Shown piece after piece: positions 21,055-28,605 of a stretch of DNA of 28,730 bases. Position numbers and translations under genes: made by a program. How positions within the stretch are numbered: position 1 is the first letter of the stretch; each line of letters begins with the position of its first letter. The notes under the pieces are model-generated. The model had not been told where the DNA came from. It worked only from the letters and a program-made list of their open reading frames with translations, and did not search any database. The stretch is from a virus: the IMG/VR virus record IMGVR_UViG_3300025168_000468, positions 1 to 28,730 of that record. The stretch is one strand, 5' to 3'.

Positions 21055-23165
21055 GCCATATCTAGCCAGTTCTCTCCTTTTTTAGTGTCGATAGACAGAG
21101 GTACATTCATATCAAATCCGTAGAAGTCCTCGATCATTTGCCGTATGCTATCAGTAGAAAACTCCACCTCTAGTATGCGTTTGATAACAGGCACTTCATC
21201 CTCCATGCAATCCAGCAACACGCTGTCATGTACTGTGTTCACGATGCTAGAGTTGAGCCCTCTCCATCGCAGAGCTTCCCTCAAGTTGACTAGGCACAGA
21301 GGGACGATGTCAGCAGTGGCAAAGCTCTGCACCGGATAGTTCTTAATCTTAGTAGCCCCCGTCGCCCCTCCATTCCTATTCCTCTTGGCATCAGGGAAAG
21401 AGAACACCCTTCCAGTAGGGAGTACGATACTCTTATTACGAATAGCGTCGTCCTGTAGTCTCCTATGCCAGTCCTTTATGCCGTTGTACTTATCGATGAA
21501 GTGTACATTGTAAGCCTTCTCAGCGGGAGATCCATTCATAGCACCATATAGTGGGGCGAACGTCCGGCTCTTAGCCTCCTGCCTAGAAGTAGACTGCCCC
21601 ATCTTAGTGAGGAAGTCCGCTGTGTACGTATGCACATCGAAGCCTGTGTCTATTTCTTCTTTGGCCACGGCATCATCGGACAGATACGCCGCTGCCCTAA
21701 ACTCTAGCTGGGCGAAGTCAAACTCCATCAACATCCCATGGTCCCCAAACCTAGAGACAAAGGCCTTCTTGACAGGGAACGTCCCTCCCCGTGGCATGTT
21801 CTGCATGTTGGGCCGACTGGATGACAACCTGCCCGTTGCAGTACGGCACTGATTAAACTCTGCGTACAAGGTGTACATACGATTTACGGAAGTGGACCCA
21901 CCAATCACTGTGCTTCTGGAAGGTATGGCCCGCTTACGTATGCCCTCTACAAAGGAGGACAGGTACGTTTCTATTGCACCCAGGCGCTCAACCTTCTCTA
22001 AGAACTCTATCGCATCGGAGTACGTGTCGGGGGACTTGGCCCTCAATTGACTAGCCAGTATCCGCAACCTCTGCTTATCCGTAGAGAACCCATTCATGGT
22101 CGCCCACTGAGAGTCAGGAGGATTAATCTTGAAGCCCCCTATCTGCCCAGTAGATCTGTATACGACGCCATCTCCCCCGCATCCACCGCATATGTTAGCA
22201 GACTTATAGGGGTTACCATCCTTCTTTACGCGCAGCACTTTACCATTTCCCCGGCAGTCGCTGCATACATTAGACTCAGTACGAGTAACTATGGTGCATC
22301 CGCTGCTTAGATAGGCCTTGAACTTAGAGGCTGACACAGAGGGCCGGAAGCTGCGCTCCAACTGAAAGAACTCCTTGTGCCTCTTCTTATCCTTTGGTGA
22401 TCGTGAGAATATCATAGAGGACAATTGCTCCGGGCTGCTTAGATTAACCGGAGTATCCCCCATGTAAGTATTGACCAGGAATTTAAGCCTACGTTCCAGG
22501 GCCTTCTTCTCTACGCGATAGTCGAACTCCACCTTATCCAATACATCCATGTCAATATACATGCCGCTCTTCTCTATTTCAGATAGGCACATACACATCT
22601 CATTTGTAAGATCCACAGTCTTCTGAAGGGAGGTGCCCTCCAAGTCTTCTACCTGCTTAAGATAAAGCTCACGGGTAGACAGGATATCCGCCGTGCCATA
22701 TTCCTTTACAACACTCCAAGGCATGGCCTCGTACCCTATCCCCCGGTCCCAGTACTCCTTAGTTATATCAGACTTCTTAATGTCCAAGTCCCGGTACTCA
22801 CAGATAGCGCCAAGCGACAGCCCTTTACGGATACCTCTGTGCAGGATGTACTCTGTTGCCATGGTATCATGTATCTTCCCAGAGTACCGGATGCCCACTG
22901 CCCACAACCATTGAAGATCATACTTAATGTTGTGACCAACGATCAGATCCGCCCCTTCGATAAGCTCCTTAACCATCTTAAGACCTGCTAGATCTGGGTC
23001 TTTCTCTTCGTGATACACGCACACATAGCTTACTGCGCCGGTATCTATGTCAACCACTCCTATGCTAACTAATTCGTTGTTACTATTGTAGGGGCGATTG
23101 TCTACTCCCCCACTTGAAGGCTTAGTAACACTGTTCTCTACATCCACTACAAGTCTTCTAGTCAT
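21051..23165 (-). CDS. polA: Family A DNA polymerase with DnaJ-type zinc insertion
   Basis: The 704-residue enzyme has a 3'-5' proofreading domain (D8/E10 in VVDVEN; GHNIKYD at 77-83; YGTAD at 156-160) and a polymerase domain: motif A MEFDFAQLEFR (D483), motif B RQEAKSRTFAPLYG (R528, K532, F536, Y540) and motif C VHDS (H646, D647). Motif C has Ser where HDE is usual. F536 aligns with E. coli F762. Between the domains, CSDCRGNG (301-308) and CGGCGGDG (326-333) form a DnaJ-like zinc pair with an 18-residue loop. This unusual insertion was reported for marine phage HMO-2011. The ATG at 23165 overlaps the helicase stop. Confidence 0.96.
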   Translation of the reverse strand: MTRRLVVDVENSVTKPSSGGVDNRPYNSNNELVSIGVVDIDTGAVSYVCVYHEEKDPDLAGLKMVKELIEGADLIVGHNIKYDLQWLWAVGIRYSGKIHDTMATEYILHRGIRKGLSLGAICEYRDLDIKKSDITKEYWDRGIGYEAMPWSVVKEYGTADILSTRELYLKQVEDLEGTSLQKTVDLTNEMCMCLSEIEKSGMYIDMDVLDKVEFDYRVEKKALERRLKFLVNTYMGDTPVNLSSPEQLSSMIFSRSPKDKKRHKEFFQLERSFRPSVSASKFKAYLSSGCTIVTRTESNVCSDCRGNGKVLRVKKDGNPYKSANICGGCGGDGVVYRSTGQIGGFKINPPDSQWATMNGFSTDKQRLRILASQLRAKSPDTYSDAIEFLEKVERLGAIETYLSSFVEGIRKRAIPSRSTVIGGSTSVNRMYTLYAEFNQCRTATGRLSSSRPNMQNMPRGGTFPVKKAFVSRFGDHGMLMEFDFAQLEFRAAAYLSDDAVAKEEIDTGFDVHTYTADFLTKMGQSTSRQEAKSRTFAPLYGAMNGSPAEKAYNVHFIDKYNGIKDWHRRLQDDAIRNKSIVLPTGRVFSFPDAKRNRNGGATGATKIKNYPVQSFATADIVPLCLVNLREALRWRGLNSSIVNTVHDSVLLDCMEDEVPVIKRILEVEFSTDSIRQMIEDFYGFDMNVPLSIDTKKGENWLDMA

Positions 23166-24375
23166 CGTACTTAGCCTTTCTCCCGTCTAGCATGACATGT
23201 ATTTGCCCGTGCCATCCACTGATTTTATTCTTAGCTATGTTGAATACACGCCTAGGATCGTTCTCTTGGGCCCCTTCTACCTGGGAATACTTACCAATAA
23301 GAAGCATAAGATCAGCTTCTGCTGCCTTACCTGTGCGGGAGTTCTCCATCATAGACAAGTTTAGATTAACCCTGCCCTCTGCTTCTGCACTTAGCTGAGA
23401 GTATCCGAAGATAACGCAGCCATACTTAGTAGCTAGATCCCTGGTCCTACGGTACAGTTCACGAAGCCTTTCATGCTGCGCTAGGTCAGATGATCCCTCA
23501 ATTGTCACCTTATCCAACATGTCAATTACCAGGATGTCAGGGCCATGCGTGTTGAGATGAGACTCTACGCCGTCAATCCCGTGCGTGTCATCTATCCTAT
23601 CTATAAGAAGGTTGCCCCTCTTGAACTCGCCATTGATCTGCCCTTTACTAGCTAACAATTCTGGCTCTGTCTTATTAGTGGAAGCAGACATGTACCGTAA
23701 GGCTACGCGCTCTGCTGGTTCTTCGTTGCATAGCACATGCACGACGGCACCCTGATCTATCCATCCCCCTGCTGACATAGCAAAGGAGGCATGGCTACTA
23801 GTCTTGCCCGTCTCCGGCCTAGACCCTACCACCACGAAGTGCCCTGGACTTACGCCGGGTACTCTCTCGGCTAAGGCAGATAGGTTAAAGGCCCACTTAG
23901 ATTGTGTCTCAAGAGAGTCGAGTAGACTATCAGGACTGAGGTCAATGCCGTGGAAGGGAGATCCCGTAGATACGAAGCCCTCCGAAGTATCTTCTATCAG
24001 TTTCTTTATCTTGTTTAAGTTAGTGTCTACGCCTTCCATCAACTCAAAGCCAAGCTCAGAGATACGACGCCCTGTCTCTACGCGCCACAGAGATTGCATA
24101 ACATCGGTCACGACATCAGCCCCTATGGTATCCGCGTGATCTATCTTAGCGAACAGTACCTTGTACGTATCCTTCTGTGCCTCAGTAAGGGTAGTGTTGT
24201 GGGCAAAGAATACGTGCCTCAGTTCGCCCACAGTTATGTCGCGATCAAACTTATCGTGTACCTCTACTAGTGTCTGTACTACGCGCTTAGGCTCCCTATC
24301 GAATGCGCTTACTGGGATAGGCCCCGCCGAATGGAAGGCATCCTTACTGCATAGAGACTTGATCAAGTCCAGCAT
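23158..24375 (-). CDS. Replicative DNA helicase, DnaB/gp4 type (405 aa)
   Basis: RecA-fold helicase motifs are clear: Walker A GSRPETGKTS (184-193), the catalytic Glu after strand 2 (CNEEP, 217-220), Walker B ILVID (281-285) and the sensor Gln in FGYSQLS (Q327). An N-terminal 130-residue helical domain, without zinc finger or TOPRIM, fits a stand-alone helicase that works with the separate primase. In phage T7 both activities sit in one protein. The start (24375) overlaps the primase stop and the end overlaps the polymerase start, so primase, helicase and polymerase form one translationally linked set. It should unwind DNA in the 5'-3' direction at the fork. Confidence 0.93.
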   Translation of the reverse strand: MLDLIKSLCSKDAFHSAGPIPVSAFDREPKRVVQTLVEVHDKFDRDITVGELRHVFFAHNTTLTEAQKDTYKVLFAKIDHADTIGADVVTDVMQSLWRVETGRRISELGFELMEGVDTNLNKIKKLIEDTSEGFVSTGSPFHGIDLSPDSLLDSLETQSKWAFNLSALAERVPGVSPGHFVVVGSRPETGKTSSHASFAMSAGGWIDQGAVVHVLCNEEPAERVALRYMSASTNKTEPELLASKGQINGEFKRGNLLIDRIDDTHGIDGVESHLNTHGPDILVIDMLDKVTIEGSSDLAQHERLRELYRRTRDLATKYGCVIFGYSQLSAEAEGRVNLNLSMMENSRTGKAAEADLMLLIGKYSQVEGAQENDPRRVFNIAKNKISGWHGQIHVMLDGRKAKYDD

Positions 24376-25145
24376 GTTTGTATATCCTCTACCGTCATAT
24401 CCTTAATGTCTTTATTGAGCATCGATATGCTACACGACTTCACTCCCATGGCGATACGCCTGGACATAGCAATAGACTTCCTAGTCGCATCCTGGTCTAA
24501 GCATATCACTACGTTATTGTACTTCCATGCTGCCTGTAGATGCTTATCTGATAAGCTAGTACCTAGCAGCGCCATGACGTTGCATGATGGCACATGCTTA
24601 ACCAGCTTCCATGCCGATACTATATCCTCTACTATGTATAGCTTACTTAAAGTATCTGGTACACCAAAGGGGAGTATCACCGGATCGTCTGAAGCAGAAT
24701 AGCGTTTCCATTTAGGAAACTTATACCTGTTGGTTGCTCTTCCGATGCCGTCTATGTACTCCCCCTTGATGTTCTCTATCAGAAACACCACGCGGTGTTC
24801 CTTTGCATCGTACATTACGGGGATGTCCGTATAGTATATATTGTACTTGTTCAGATAATCAGTGACAGAAGCATGGCTCCCCAGATACCTAGTATCAATA
24901 GGCCCATTCGATATCTCCTTATTACTATTAAAGTGAATAGAGGGGCGAAGCGTTGCCCTTACGTCTTCCACAGACAGGTTGTCGGGATACCTCCGGCCCC
25001 TCAAGTCACAACTGGCAGAATAACAATTCCATATAATGGCAGTGCGTAGCCTAGTGACAGTAAAGGTTCCCCGCCGCCTACATGAGGGGCACTCCCCTCT
25101 GTACGTGTCGTCAATAGATAGGTTATCTATAATGTTCTCTAGCAT
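24363..25145 (-). CDS. DNA primase, zinc finger plus TOPRIM (260 aa)
   Basis: The N-terminal zinc-binding domain has C19, C22 (CPSC), C41 and C46 (CYSASC). The TOPRIM core follows: LYIVEDIVSAWKL (E173) and VICLDQD (D217, D219), the metal-binding Glu and DxD. I choose the ATG at 25145 (MLENIIDNLS); a GTG at 25160 would add five residues. The ribosome site is weak for both. A stand-alone primase next to a stand-alone helicase is the split form of T7 gp4. The expected product is short RNA primers for lagging-strand synthesis. Confidence 0.92.
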   Translation of the reverse strand: MLENIIDNLSIDDTYRGECPSCRRRGTFTVTRLRTAIIWNCYSASCDLRGRRYPDNLSVEDVRATLRPSIHFNSNKEISNGPIDTRYLGSHASVTDYLNKYNIYYTDIPVMYDAKEHRVVFLIENIKGEYIDGIGRATNRYKFPKWKRYSASDDPVILPFGVPDTLSKLYIVEDIVSAWKLVKHVPSCNVMALLGTSLSDKHLQAAWKYNNVVICLDQDATRKSIAMSRRIAMGVKSCSISMLNKDIKDMTVEDIQTCWT

Positions 25146-25175
25146 AGCGCACCCTACCACATCTATAGTTGAATG

Positions 25176-25847
25176 TCAATCGTTGGGCATCTCCAGAAAG
25201 TTTAAGTTCACACTGAAGCTGCGACGCTCACCCTTAGTATAGAACGGATAGACACAATGGAATAGATCCGATGGGAATAGATAGAAGTCCCCTACCTCTG
25301 GCTTAATCATAAAGTTAGTGGCGCTCCAGTGGCTAGGCGTCCCGTGAACAAACTGAATATGCCCATGGCTAGGGTGATGATCCTTGTAATCCTCTTCAAA
25401 CTCTGCGTCAATTCCATCTGGCATAGACAGATACCCTACACAACTTAACTTACAACCGGTATGAATATGCAAAGGATTGTACTGACCCTCGCGTTGGCGT
25501 ACTACCCACCCCGCTACGAATTGGATACCGTATTTGTTTTTAGATGAGTCCATAGATCTGGCGCCCATGCTATTACGGATCTCCATCCAACCGGCGTACT
25601 TGCTGACCAGTTCGCGCGTCTCTTGTAGAAACATCTCTTTCATGTTGTCATCAAACAGAAGCTCTTCGTCCACCTTACCTACTAGATTGTCAGAGAAATC
25701 TGTTAGTGGAGCATCCCTTCCTGGCAATCCTTCGATGATGTCATTCATCTTATTCACATAAGTATCAGACAGCTTGAGCTTGGCCATACCTGGGCCGAAG
25801 GGTGTGAAGAACTGTTCATCCTTATCACTGGTGAAGAAGGTAGCCAT
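25176..25847 (-). CDS. Putative 2OG-Fe(II) oxygenase-like protein (223 aa)
   Basis: The C-terminal half has the double-stranded beta-helix signature of the group often seen in marine phages: NPLHIHTGCKLSCVGYLSMP (H127, H129), then GHIQFVHG, GDFYLFPSDLFHCVYPF (H197) and GERRSFSVN (R208, R209). In such enzymes two His and an acid bind Fe(II), and the Arg binds 2-oxoglutarate. Here the second ligand of the HxH/HxD pair is His. The N-terminal 100 residues are helical. Substrate is unknown; peptidyl-proline, nucleobase or virion protein hydroxylation are options. The start overlaps the upstream stop by one base (TAATG). Confidence 0.8.
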   Translation of the reverse strand: MATFFTSDKDEQFFTPFGPGMAKLKLSDTYVNKMNDIIEGLPGRDAPLTDFSDNLVGKVDEELLFDDNMKEMFLQETRELVSKYAGWMEIRNSMGARSMDSSKNKYGIQFVAGWVVRQREGQYNPLHIHTGCKLSCVGYLSMPDGIDAEFEEDYKDHHPSHGHIQFVHGTPSHWSATNFMIKPEVGDFYLFPSDLFHCVYPFYTKGERRSFSVNLNFLEMPND

Positions 25848-26020
25848 TAATCTTTATCCTCTGTGTTTGCACGAGCGATAGCGTCCAGCTTCCATACCAT
25901 AGTGGATAGATTATGAACATCAGAAAGCCACAAGTCAGAACATTCGGCTATGTCCATGTTTATCTTTTTGAGTTGCTCAACAATTTCAGTTAAAGTACTC
26001 ACTTCTTTTTCGGTCAGCAT
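25847..26020 (-). CDS. Small helical protein (57 aa)
   Basis: The gene is linked by one-base TAATG overlaps on both sides, with the oxygenase-like gene and with the 61 aa gene. Fifty-seven codons run from ATG 26020 to TAA 25847-25849. The product starts MLTEKEVSTLTEIVEQLKKI and is mostly helical with alternating charged and Leu/Ile residues, probably a short coiled coil (about residues 5-50). Unknown function. The tight linkage is the main evidence that it is real. Confidence 0.65.
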   Translation of the reverse strand: MLTEKEVSTLTEIVEQLKKINMDIAECSDLWLSDVHNLSTMVWKLDAIARANTEDKD

Positions 26021-26205
26021 TAACTCATCTCCCCCAACTGATCACGTATATACTCGCACACATGGCATCTCTTCATAAACTCTTCGTTAGCTTTCTCGTG
26101 TTCTTCATAAGTCTTAATCTCCCCTACAGGCTTATGAAATTTACTCTCTATATCGGCAAGCTCCCGCTCCAGTACCGCCTTGCGTATCCAATCGCTGCTG
26201 TCCAT
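26020..26205 (-). CDS. Small charged protein with Cys pair (61 aa)
   Basis: The sequence MDSSDWIRKAVLERELADIE begins a charged helix; a second helix carries FMKRCHVCEYIRDQL with a CxxC pair that could bind a metal ion with another partner or dimerise. GGAAGG lies about 12 bases before the ATG. The stop overlaps the next start (TAATG). No known family. Confidence 0.6.
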   Translation of the reverse strand: MDSSDWIRKAVLERELADIESKFHKPVGEIKTYEEHEKANEEFMKRCHVCEYIRDQLGEMS

Positions 26206-26231
26206 TTGAGTGTGCCTTCCATTCCATAAGA

Positions 26232-26393
26232 TTATATTGCAGAAACTATACTGTACTTATCAGGACGGGACGCGGCCCTATCCCTCTTCGTAACTTTCTT
26301 TATCCTATTTATTCTGCCTACTCTATTGGGAGCAGCCGACTTGCGAGGGGGCCTCATTTTAATAGTACAGGATGAAGACGATGATGATGTCAT
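26232..26393 (-). CDS. Possible basic Ser-tract protein (53 aa)
   Basis: I use the ATG at 26393, which has AAGGG 8 bases upstream. The product has a run of Ser after the Met, then a strongly basic body (RVGRINRIKKVTKRDRAAS). Lys/Arg content suggests nucleic acid binding. It is bounded by the DUF932-like gene upstream and the 61 aa gene downstream. It could be a chance frame, and the low-complexity start does not help. Confidence 0.4.
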   Translation of the reverse strand: MTSSSSSSCTIKMRPPRKSAAPNRVGRINRIKKVTKRDRAASRPDKYSIVSAI

Positions 26394-26453
26394 GATGTTA
26401 ACCCTTAGTAATGGTGGCCGGGGACACCTCAACAATGCCCCCGGTTAGATATG

Positions 26454-27317
26454 TTAGGCTGCAATCGCCATGAACTCAGGCGATGAAGTCCACTTAGCTA
26501 CGTCCGTATTACGATTGAACATACGCTCCGCGATATTATTGTTGGCGGTATTCTTTAAGCCGAAGCGATCCTCATGTGAAGCGTACTGTGTGAAGGCTGA
26601 ATAGACTGACCATACATTCCAGCCACGGGTGCCTACTTCCTCCATCACAGAGTCCAGCATCTTAGTACGGGTGCGTTCAAAGGGGATGACGTTATCCAAC
26701 AGCATCCTGATCTGATCTTCCGACACTCGCTTGGCGGCTATCTGCTTACACCATTCTACGTGAGCTTCAAACCGTTCCTCCAGTCCCCCTATGTCATCAA
26801 CGAAATCATCCAAGGAAAAGTTCTTCGTGTTCTTTTTCTTTAGATGGTCGTAATCGCCTCGGATCATGCCATTAGTGCAGTAGAAATCGATGGCCCCGAC
26901 CAAGCAATTTGACTTGCAATTACCAGACAGGCCGTGCCAATAGATGAAACGGAGCGCGATATCAGTTGAGTGCTTGTCAGTTTCAATGGTCGTCTTAGCA
27001 CGGGGGAAGATGACTTCCTCTAATGCCCACGCGCCATTGCTACTGATCTTGTTATGGATCTTCACATCATCCAAGAGGTGGGGGAGTTTATCCTGCCATA
27101 CGGGGCGGATAGAGCCGAAGAAATCAGGGTGCGAAGTGGGCAGGAACGATTGCCCAACGATGCCTAATGCTTCATCGGTCTTGCTATTAACTACAAAGAA
27201 TTTATCATTGATCCCCGCGCGGGTGATCCGCTCCTTATGTACGGGGAAATCGAGGGCCTCATCAAAGGTGTTCATCTTATCTTGATAGTATTTCTTCTCA
27301 TCAAACATGATATGCAT
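26454..27317 (-). CDS. DUF932-like protein (287 aa)
   Basis: The middle and C-terminal parts carry the marks I associate with DUF932, a domain on plasmids and phages: the ALGIVGQSFLPTSHPDFF region, then FYCTNGMIRGDYDHL, a helical block and WSVYSAFTQYASHEDR near the end. The domain's role is unknown; it is linked to mobile genetic elements and sometimes to defence or anti-defence islands. ATG 27317 (or 27308, three codons later) follows AGGGAT. It is the first large gene of a unit behind the promoter at 27461-27489, with a leader of about 137 bases. Confidence 0.75.
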   Translation of the reverse strand: MHIMFDEKKYYQDKMNTFDEALDFPVHKERITRAGINDKFFVVNSKTDEALGIVGQSFLPTSHPDFFGSIRPVWQDKLPHLLDDVKIHNKISSNGAWALEEVIFPRAKTTIETDKHSTDIALRFIYWHGLSGNCKSNCLVGAIDFYCTNGMIRGDYDHLKKKNTKNFSLDDFVDDIGGLEERFEAHVEWCKQIAAKRVSEDQIRMLLDNVIPFERTRTKMLDSVMEEVGTRGWNVWSVYSAFTQYASHEDRFGLKNTANNNIAERMFNRNTDVAKWTSSPEFMAIAA

Positions 27318-27503
27318 ATCCCTATGCTGATTTGTGCTACGATGCGCGGGGCCTTTCTAGCGAGGGCGCCCCACCCTTTCCCACGGGTATCTTTAGTTTA
27401 GTGTCGTTAACCCGCTTAACCGTGTTTGTACACTCACTCGACATCGTCATTAGTAAACATGTTGTACCATAACTTATACAGATTGTCAACGGTTTATTTT
27501 ATT
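27318..27503 (-). other. Long leader of the DUF932-like transcript, with inverted repeats
   Basis: This 186-base gap is the longest in the window. Besides the promoter it contains a GTTAA-cccgc-TTAAC inverted repeat (27406-27420) and a GC-rich stem GGGGC / GCCCC (27348-27352 with 27368-27372) that includes the palindrome GGGCGCCC. Both lie downstream of the inferred start near 27454, within the leader. They could be an operator, an attenuator or mRNA-stability elements. No T-run follows the stem on the minus strand. I see no other open frame. Confidence 0.45.
27461..27489 (-). promoter_or_regulatory. Sigma-70 type promoter, TTGACA-17-TACAAC
   Basis: Minus-strand TTGACA (27484-27489) and TACAAC (27461-27466) are separated by 17 bases, the same geometry as at 3804 and 21026, with one change in the -10 box. 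It points at the DUF932-like gene. The -35 box lies just downstream of the stop of the 67 aa gene (27504). Confidence 0.65.
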
Positions 27504-27707
27504 TTATTTAGTAAGGCGCTTTTCCCAGTGCCTGTTTATCATGCCCACATATTGAGTAGCATCCGTTTCTACGATGCGGGCGTACTCTCCCTTGCCCACG
27601 CCACAATAAGGGGAATTGATGTAGATATCCTGACACACGAGCATCTCTAATTCCCCATATCCTTCGCGCTCTCCCGCGCTTCGTATGGCTCCATAAGTAG
27701 TAAACAT
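27504..27707 (-). CDS. Hypothetical small protein (67 aa)
   Basis: ATG 27707 follows the upstream TAA with no gap, with GGAGG about 7 bases before it. The sequence (MFTTYGAIRSAGEREGYGEL, then LVCQDIYINSPYCGVGKGEY) contains two Cys and a Tyr/Gly-rich body. No motif I can name. It is followed by an AT-rich spacer and the promoter at 27461-27489, so it probably ends its own transcript. Confidence 0.6.
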   Translation of the reverse strand: MFTTYGAIRSAGEREGYGELEMLVCQDIYINSPYCGVGKGEYARIVETDATQYVGMINRHWEKRLTK

Positions 27708-27884
27708 TTATACCTCCACATCGATGACGCCGCGCCGGTTAATAGCGGGCGTTGATTTACTGCTGCTACCGCGATTGTATGATCCTTTACCTTTCTTAGA
27801 TAGGACCACCCGGTTAGCCCACTTGCGGCGATCGTATGCCATATCGCGGGCGACGGGGTTGGCTGGTTTAATTATCCTCGTCAT
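27708..27884 (-). CDS. Small strongly basic protein (58 aa)
   Basis: ATG 27884 lies 5-6 bases after AGAGGG and overlaps the GYYVG paralog gene by 17 bases; the stop abuts the next ATG. The 58 residues (MTRIIKPANPVARDMAYDRR, then KWANRVVLSKKGKG and a Ser-rich stretch) are very basic. It is likely to bind nucleic acid. Unknown function. Confidence 0.65.
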   Translation of the reverse strand: MTRIIKPANPVARDMAYDRRKWANRVVLSKKGKGSYNRGSSSKSTPAINRRGVIDVEV

Positions 27885-28071
27885 AGTGAAGCCCTCTTAA
27901 GTATGCTTCAGCCTGTTTAGCTGTCGCGAAGTACCCGGACAAGCGAGAGTAAGGGCCGTACATGCCGTCCTCTTCCTCGTAATACTCGCCCACGTAATAA
28001 CCGGCGGCGGATTGCATAACCTCCGGCTCGGTTATCCGCGTGTTTGATATCATCATATCCGACGCAATCAT
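27868..28071 (-). CDS. GYYVG/GPYSR small protein, copy B (67 aa)
   Basis: A paralog of the gene at 13325-13534: GYYVGEYYEEEDGMYGPYSR, then LSGYFATAKQAEAYLRG. The two share GYYVG, GPYSR-S-YF and the AE-YL helix with similar spacing. Several Met codons lie near the start (28071, 28056, 28053); GAAAGGAT is 7 bases before 28071. Its position in the right-end small-gene bank suggests early expression. Function is unknown. Confidence 0.65.
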   Translation of the reverse strand: MIASDMMISNTRITEPEVMQSAAGYYVGEYYEEEDGMYGPYSRLSGYFATAKQAEAYLRGLHYDEDN

Positions 28072-28089
28072 ATCCGTTATCCTTTCAGT

Positions 28090-28146
28090 TTATTTAAGAA
28101 GGCGACATATGAAAGCCACCGCGCGTGTTGGCACAATGGCTGACAT
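28090..28146 (-). CDS. Possible micro-ORF or leader (18 aa)
   Basis: ATG 28146 has a strong GGGAGG 8 bases upstream, but the frame is only 18 codons (MSAIVPTRAVAFICRLLK) and ends at TAA 28090-28092. The spacing suits a leader peptide or a tiny membrane-active peptide ahead of the GYYVG gene. The strong ribosome site is the only support. Confidence 0.3.
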   Translation of the reverse strand: MSAIVPTRAVAFICRLLK

Positions 28147-28164
28147 ATATATCCTCCCTGTTTC

Positions 28165-28365
28165 TTATGCGATGGCGCGGCCCGTCGCGTTGTCCCGCAC
28201 GAACAGAACGCGGGCGTTAGGGTGTTGGCGGATCGCCATGTCGTTGGCGCGGCGCTTAGTAGTTGCGCCTCGGATAGCCCGAGCCTTGACGGTGAACACA
28301 TGGGCGCCCGCTACGTTGCGCTTGTGCTTCATCACTACTGAGAAATTATTATTATTATTCGACAT
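28165..28365 (-). CDS. Small basic protein with Asn tract (66 aa)
   Basis: ATG 28365 with GGAG 10 bases upstream. After MSNNNNNFSVVMKHKRN the protein is rich in Arg, Lys and Ala (VFTVKARAIRGATTKRRAND, then HPNARVLFVRDNATGR), with probable beta strands. It may bind nucleic acid. The Asn tract comes from an ATT-type run on the plus strand. Unknown. Confidence 0.6.
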   Translation of the reverse strand: MSNNNNNFSVVMKHKRNVAGAHVFTVKARAIRGATTKRRANDMAIRQHPNARVLFVRDNATGRAIA

Positions 28366-28519
28366 GGTCTATGCTCCAGTTAGATTGGCCGCTATAATCG
28401 ATGCGACTAGTTGGTGATGTTGGGACTATGTCCCATTCACTGATAGGACTGTGCCACAGACTGTCCAACTTGTCCAGTGTTATATCATCTTCGTTGTTGT
28501 CATTATGATCGTCAAACAT
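28355..28519 (-). CDS. Small acidic protein (54 aa)
   Basis: I choose ATG 28519 because AGGAGC lies 8-9 bases upstream and the promoter at 28567-28595 would place the transcript start about 40 bases before it; the longer frame from 28576 would begin within the -10 box. The product is acidic (MFDDHNDNNEDDITLDKLD) with a Trp/Pro/Ser-rich end. No family is recognised. Small acidic early proteins of phages sometimes mimic DNA, but that is only a possibility here. Confidence 0.55.
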   Translation of the reverse strand: MFDDHNDNNEDDITLDKLDSLWHSPISEWDIVPTSPTSRIDYSGQSNWSIDHVE

Positions 28520-28566
28520 GTGATGCGCTCCTGTTGTGTATCTTACCCGTTCCAATTGACAAGCGA

Positions 28567-28595
28567 AGCGTATCATAGATTGCCCCGCCTGTCAA
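28567..28595 (-). promoter_or_regulatory. Probable sigma-70 type promoter, TTGACA-17-TACGCT
   Basis: Minus-strand TTGACA (28590-28595) is followed after 17 bases by TACGCT (28567-28572), a weak -10 that keeps the key TA and final T. It is placed between the stop of the zinc-ribbon gene and the acidic 54 aa gene, in front of the right-end small-gene bank. Confidence 0.5.
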
Positions 28596-28605
28596 CCGTT
28601 AACTT

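Noticed and set aside
25151-25179. Possible fifth promoter, TTGACA-17-TAGGGT, before the primase
   Set aside because: The -10 box is poor and transcription would start at or inside the primase start codon; the TTGACA is explained as sequence around the upstream stop codon.
26418-26444. GC-rich hairpin CCGGGG / CCCCGG after the DUF932-like gene as a terminator
   Set aside because: The stem is good but the loop is 15 bases and no T-run follows on the minus strand, so it is not called as a rho-independent terminator.
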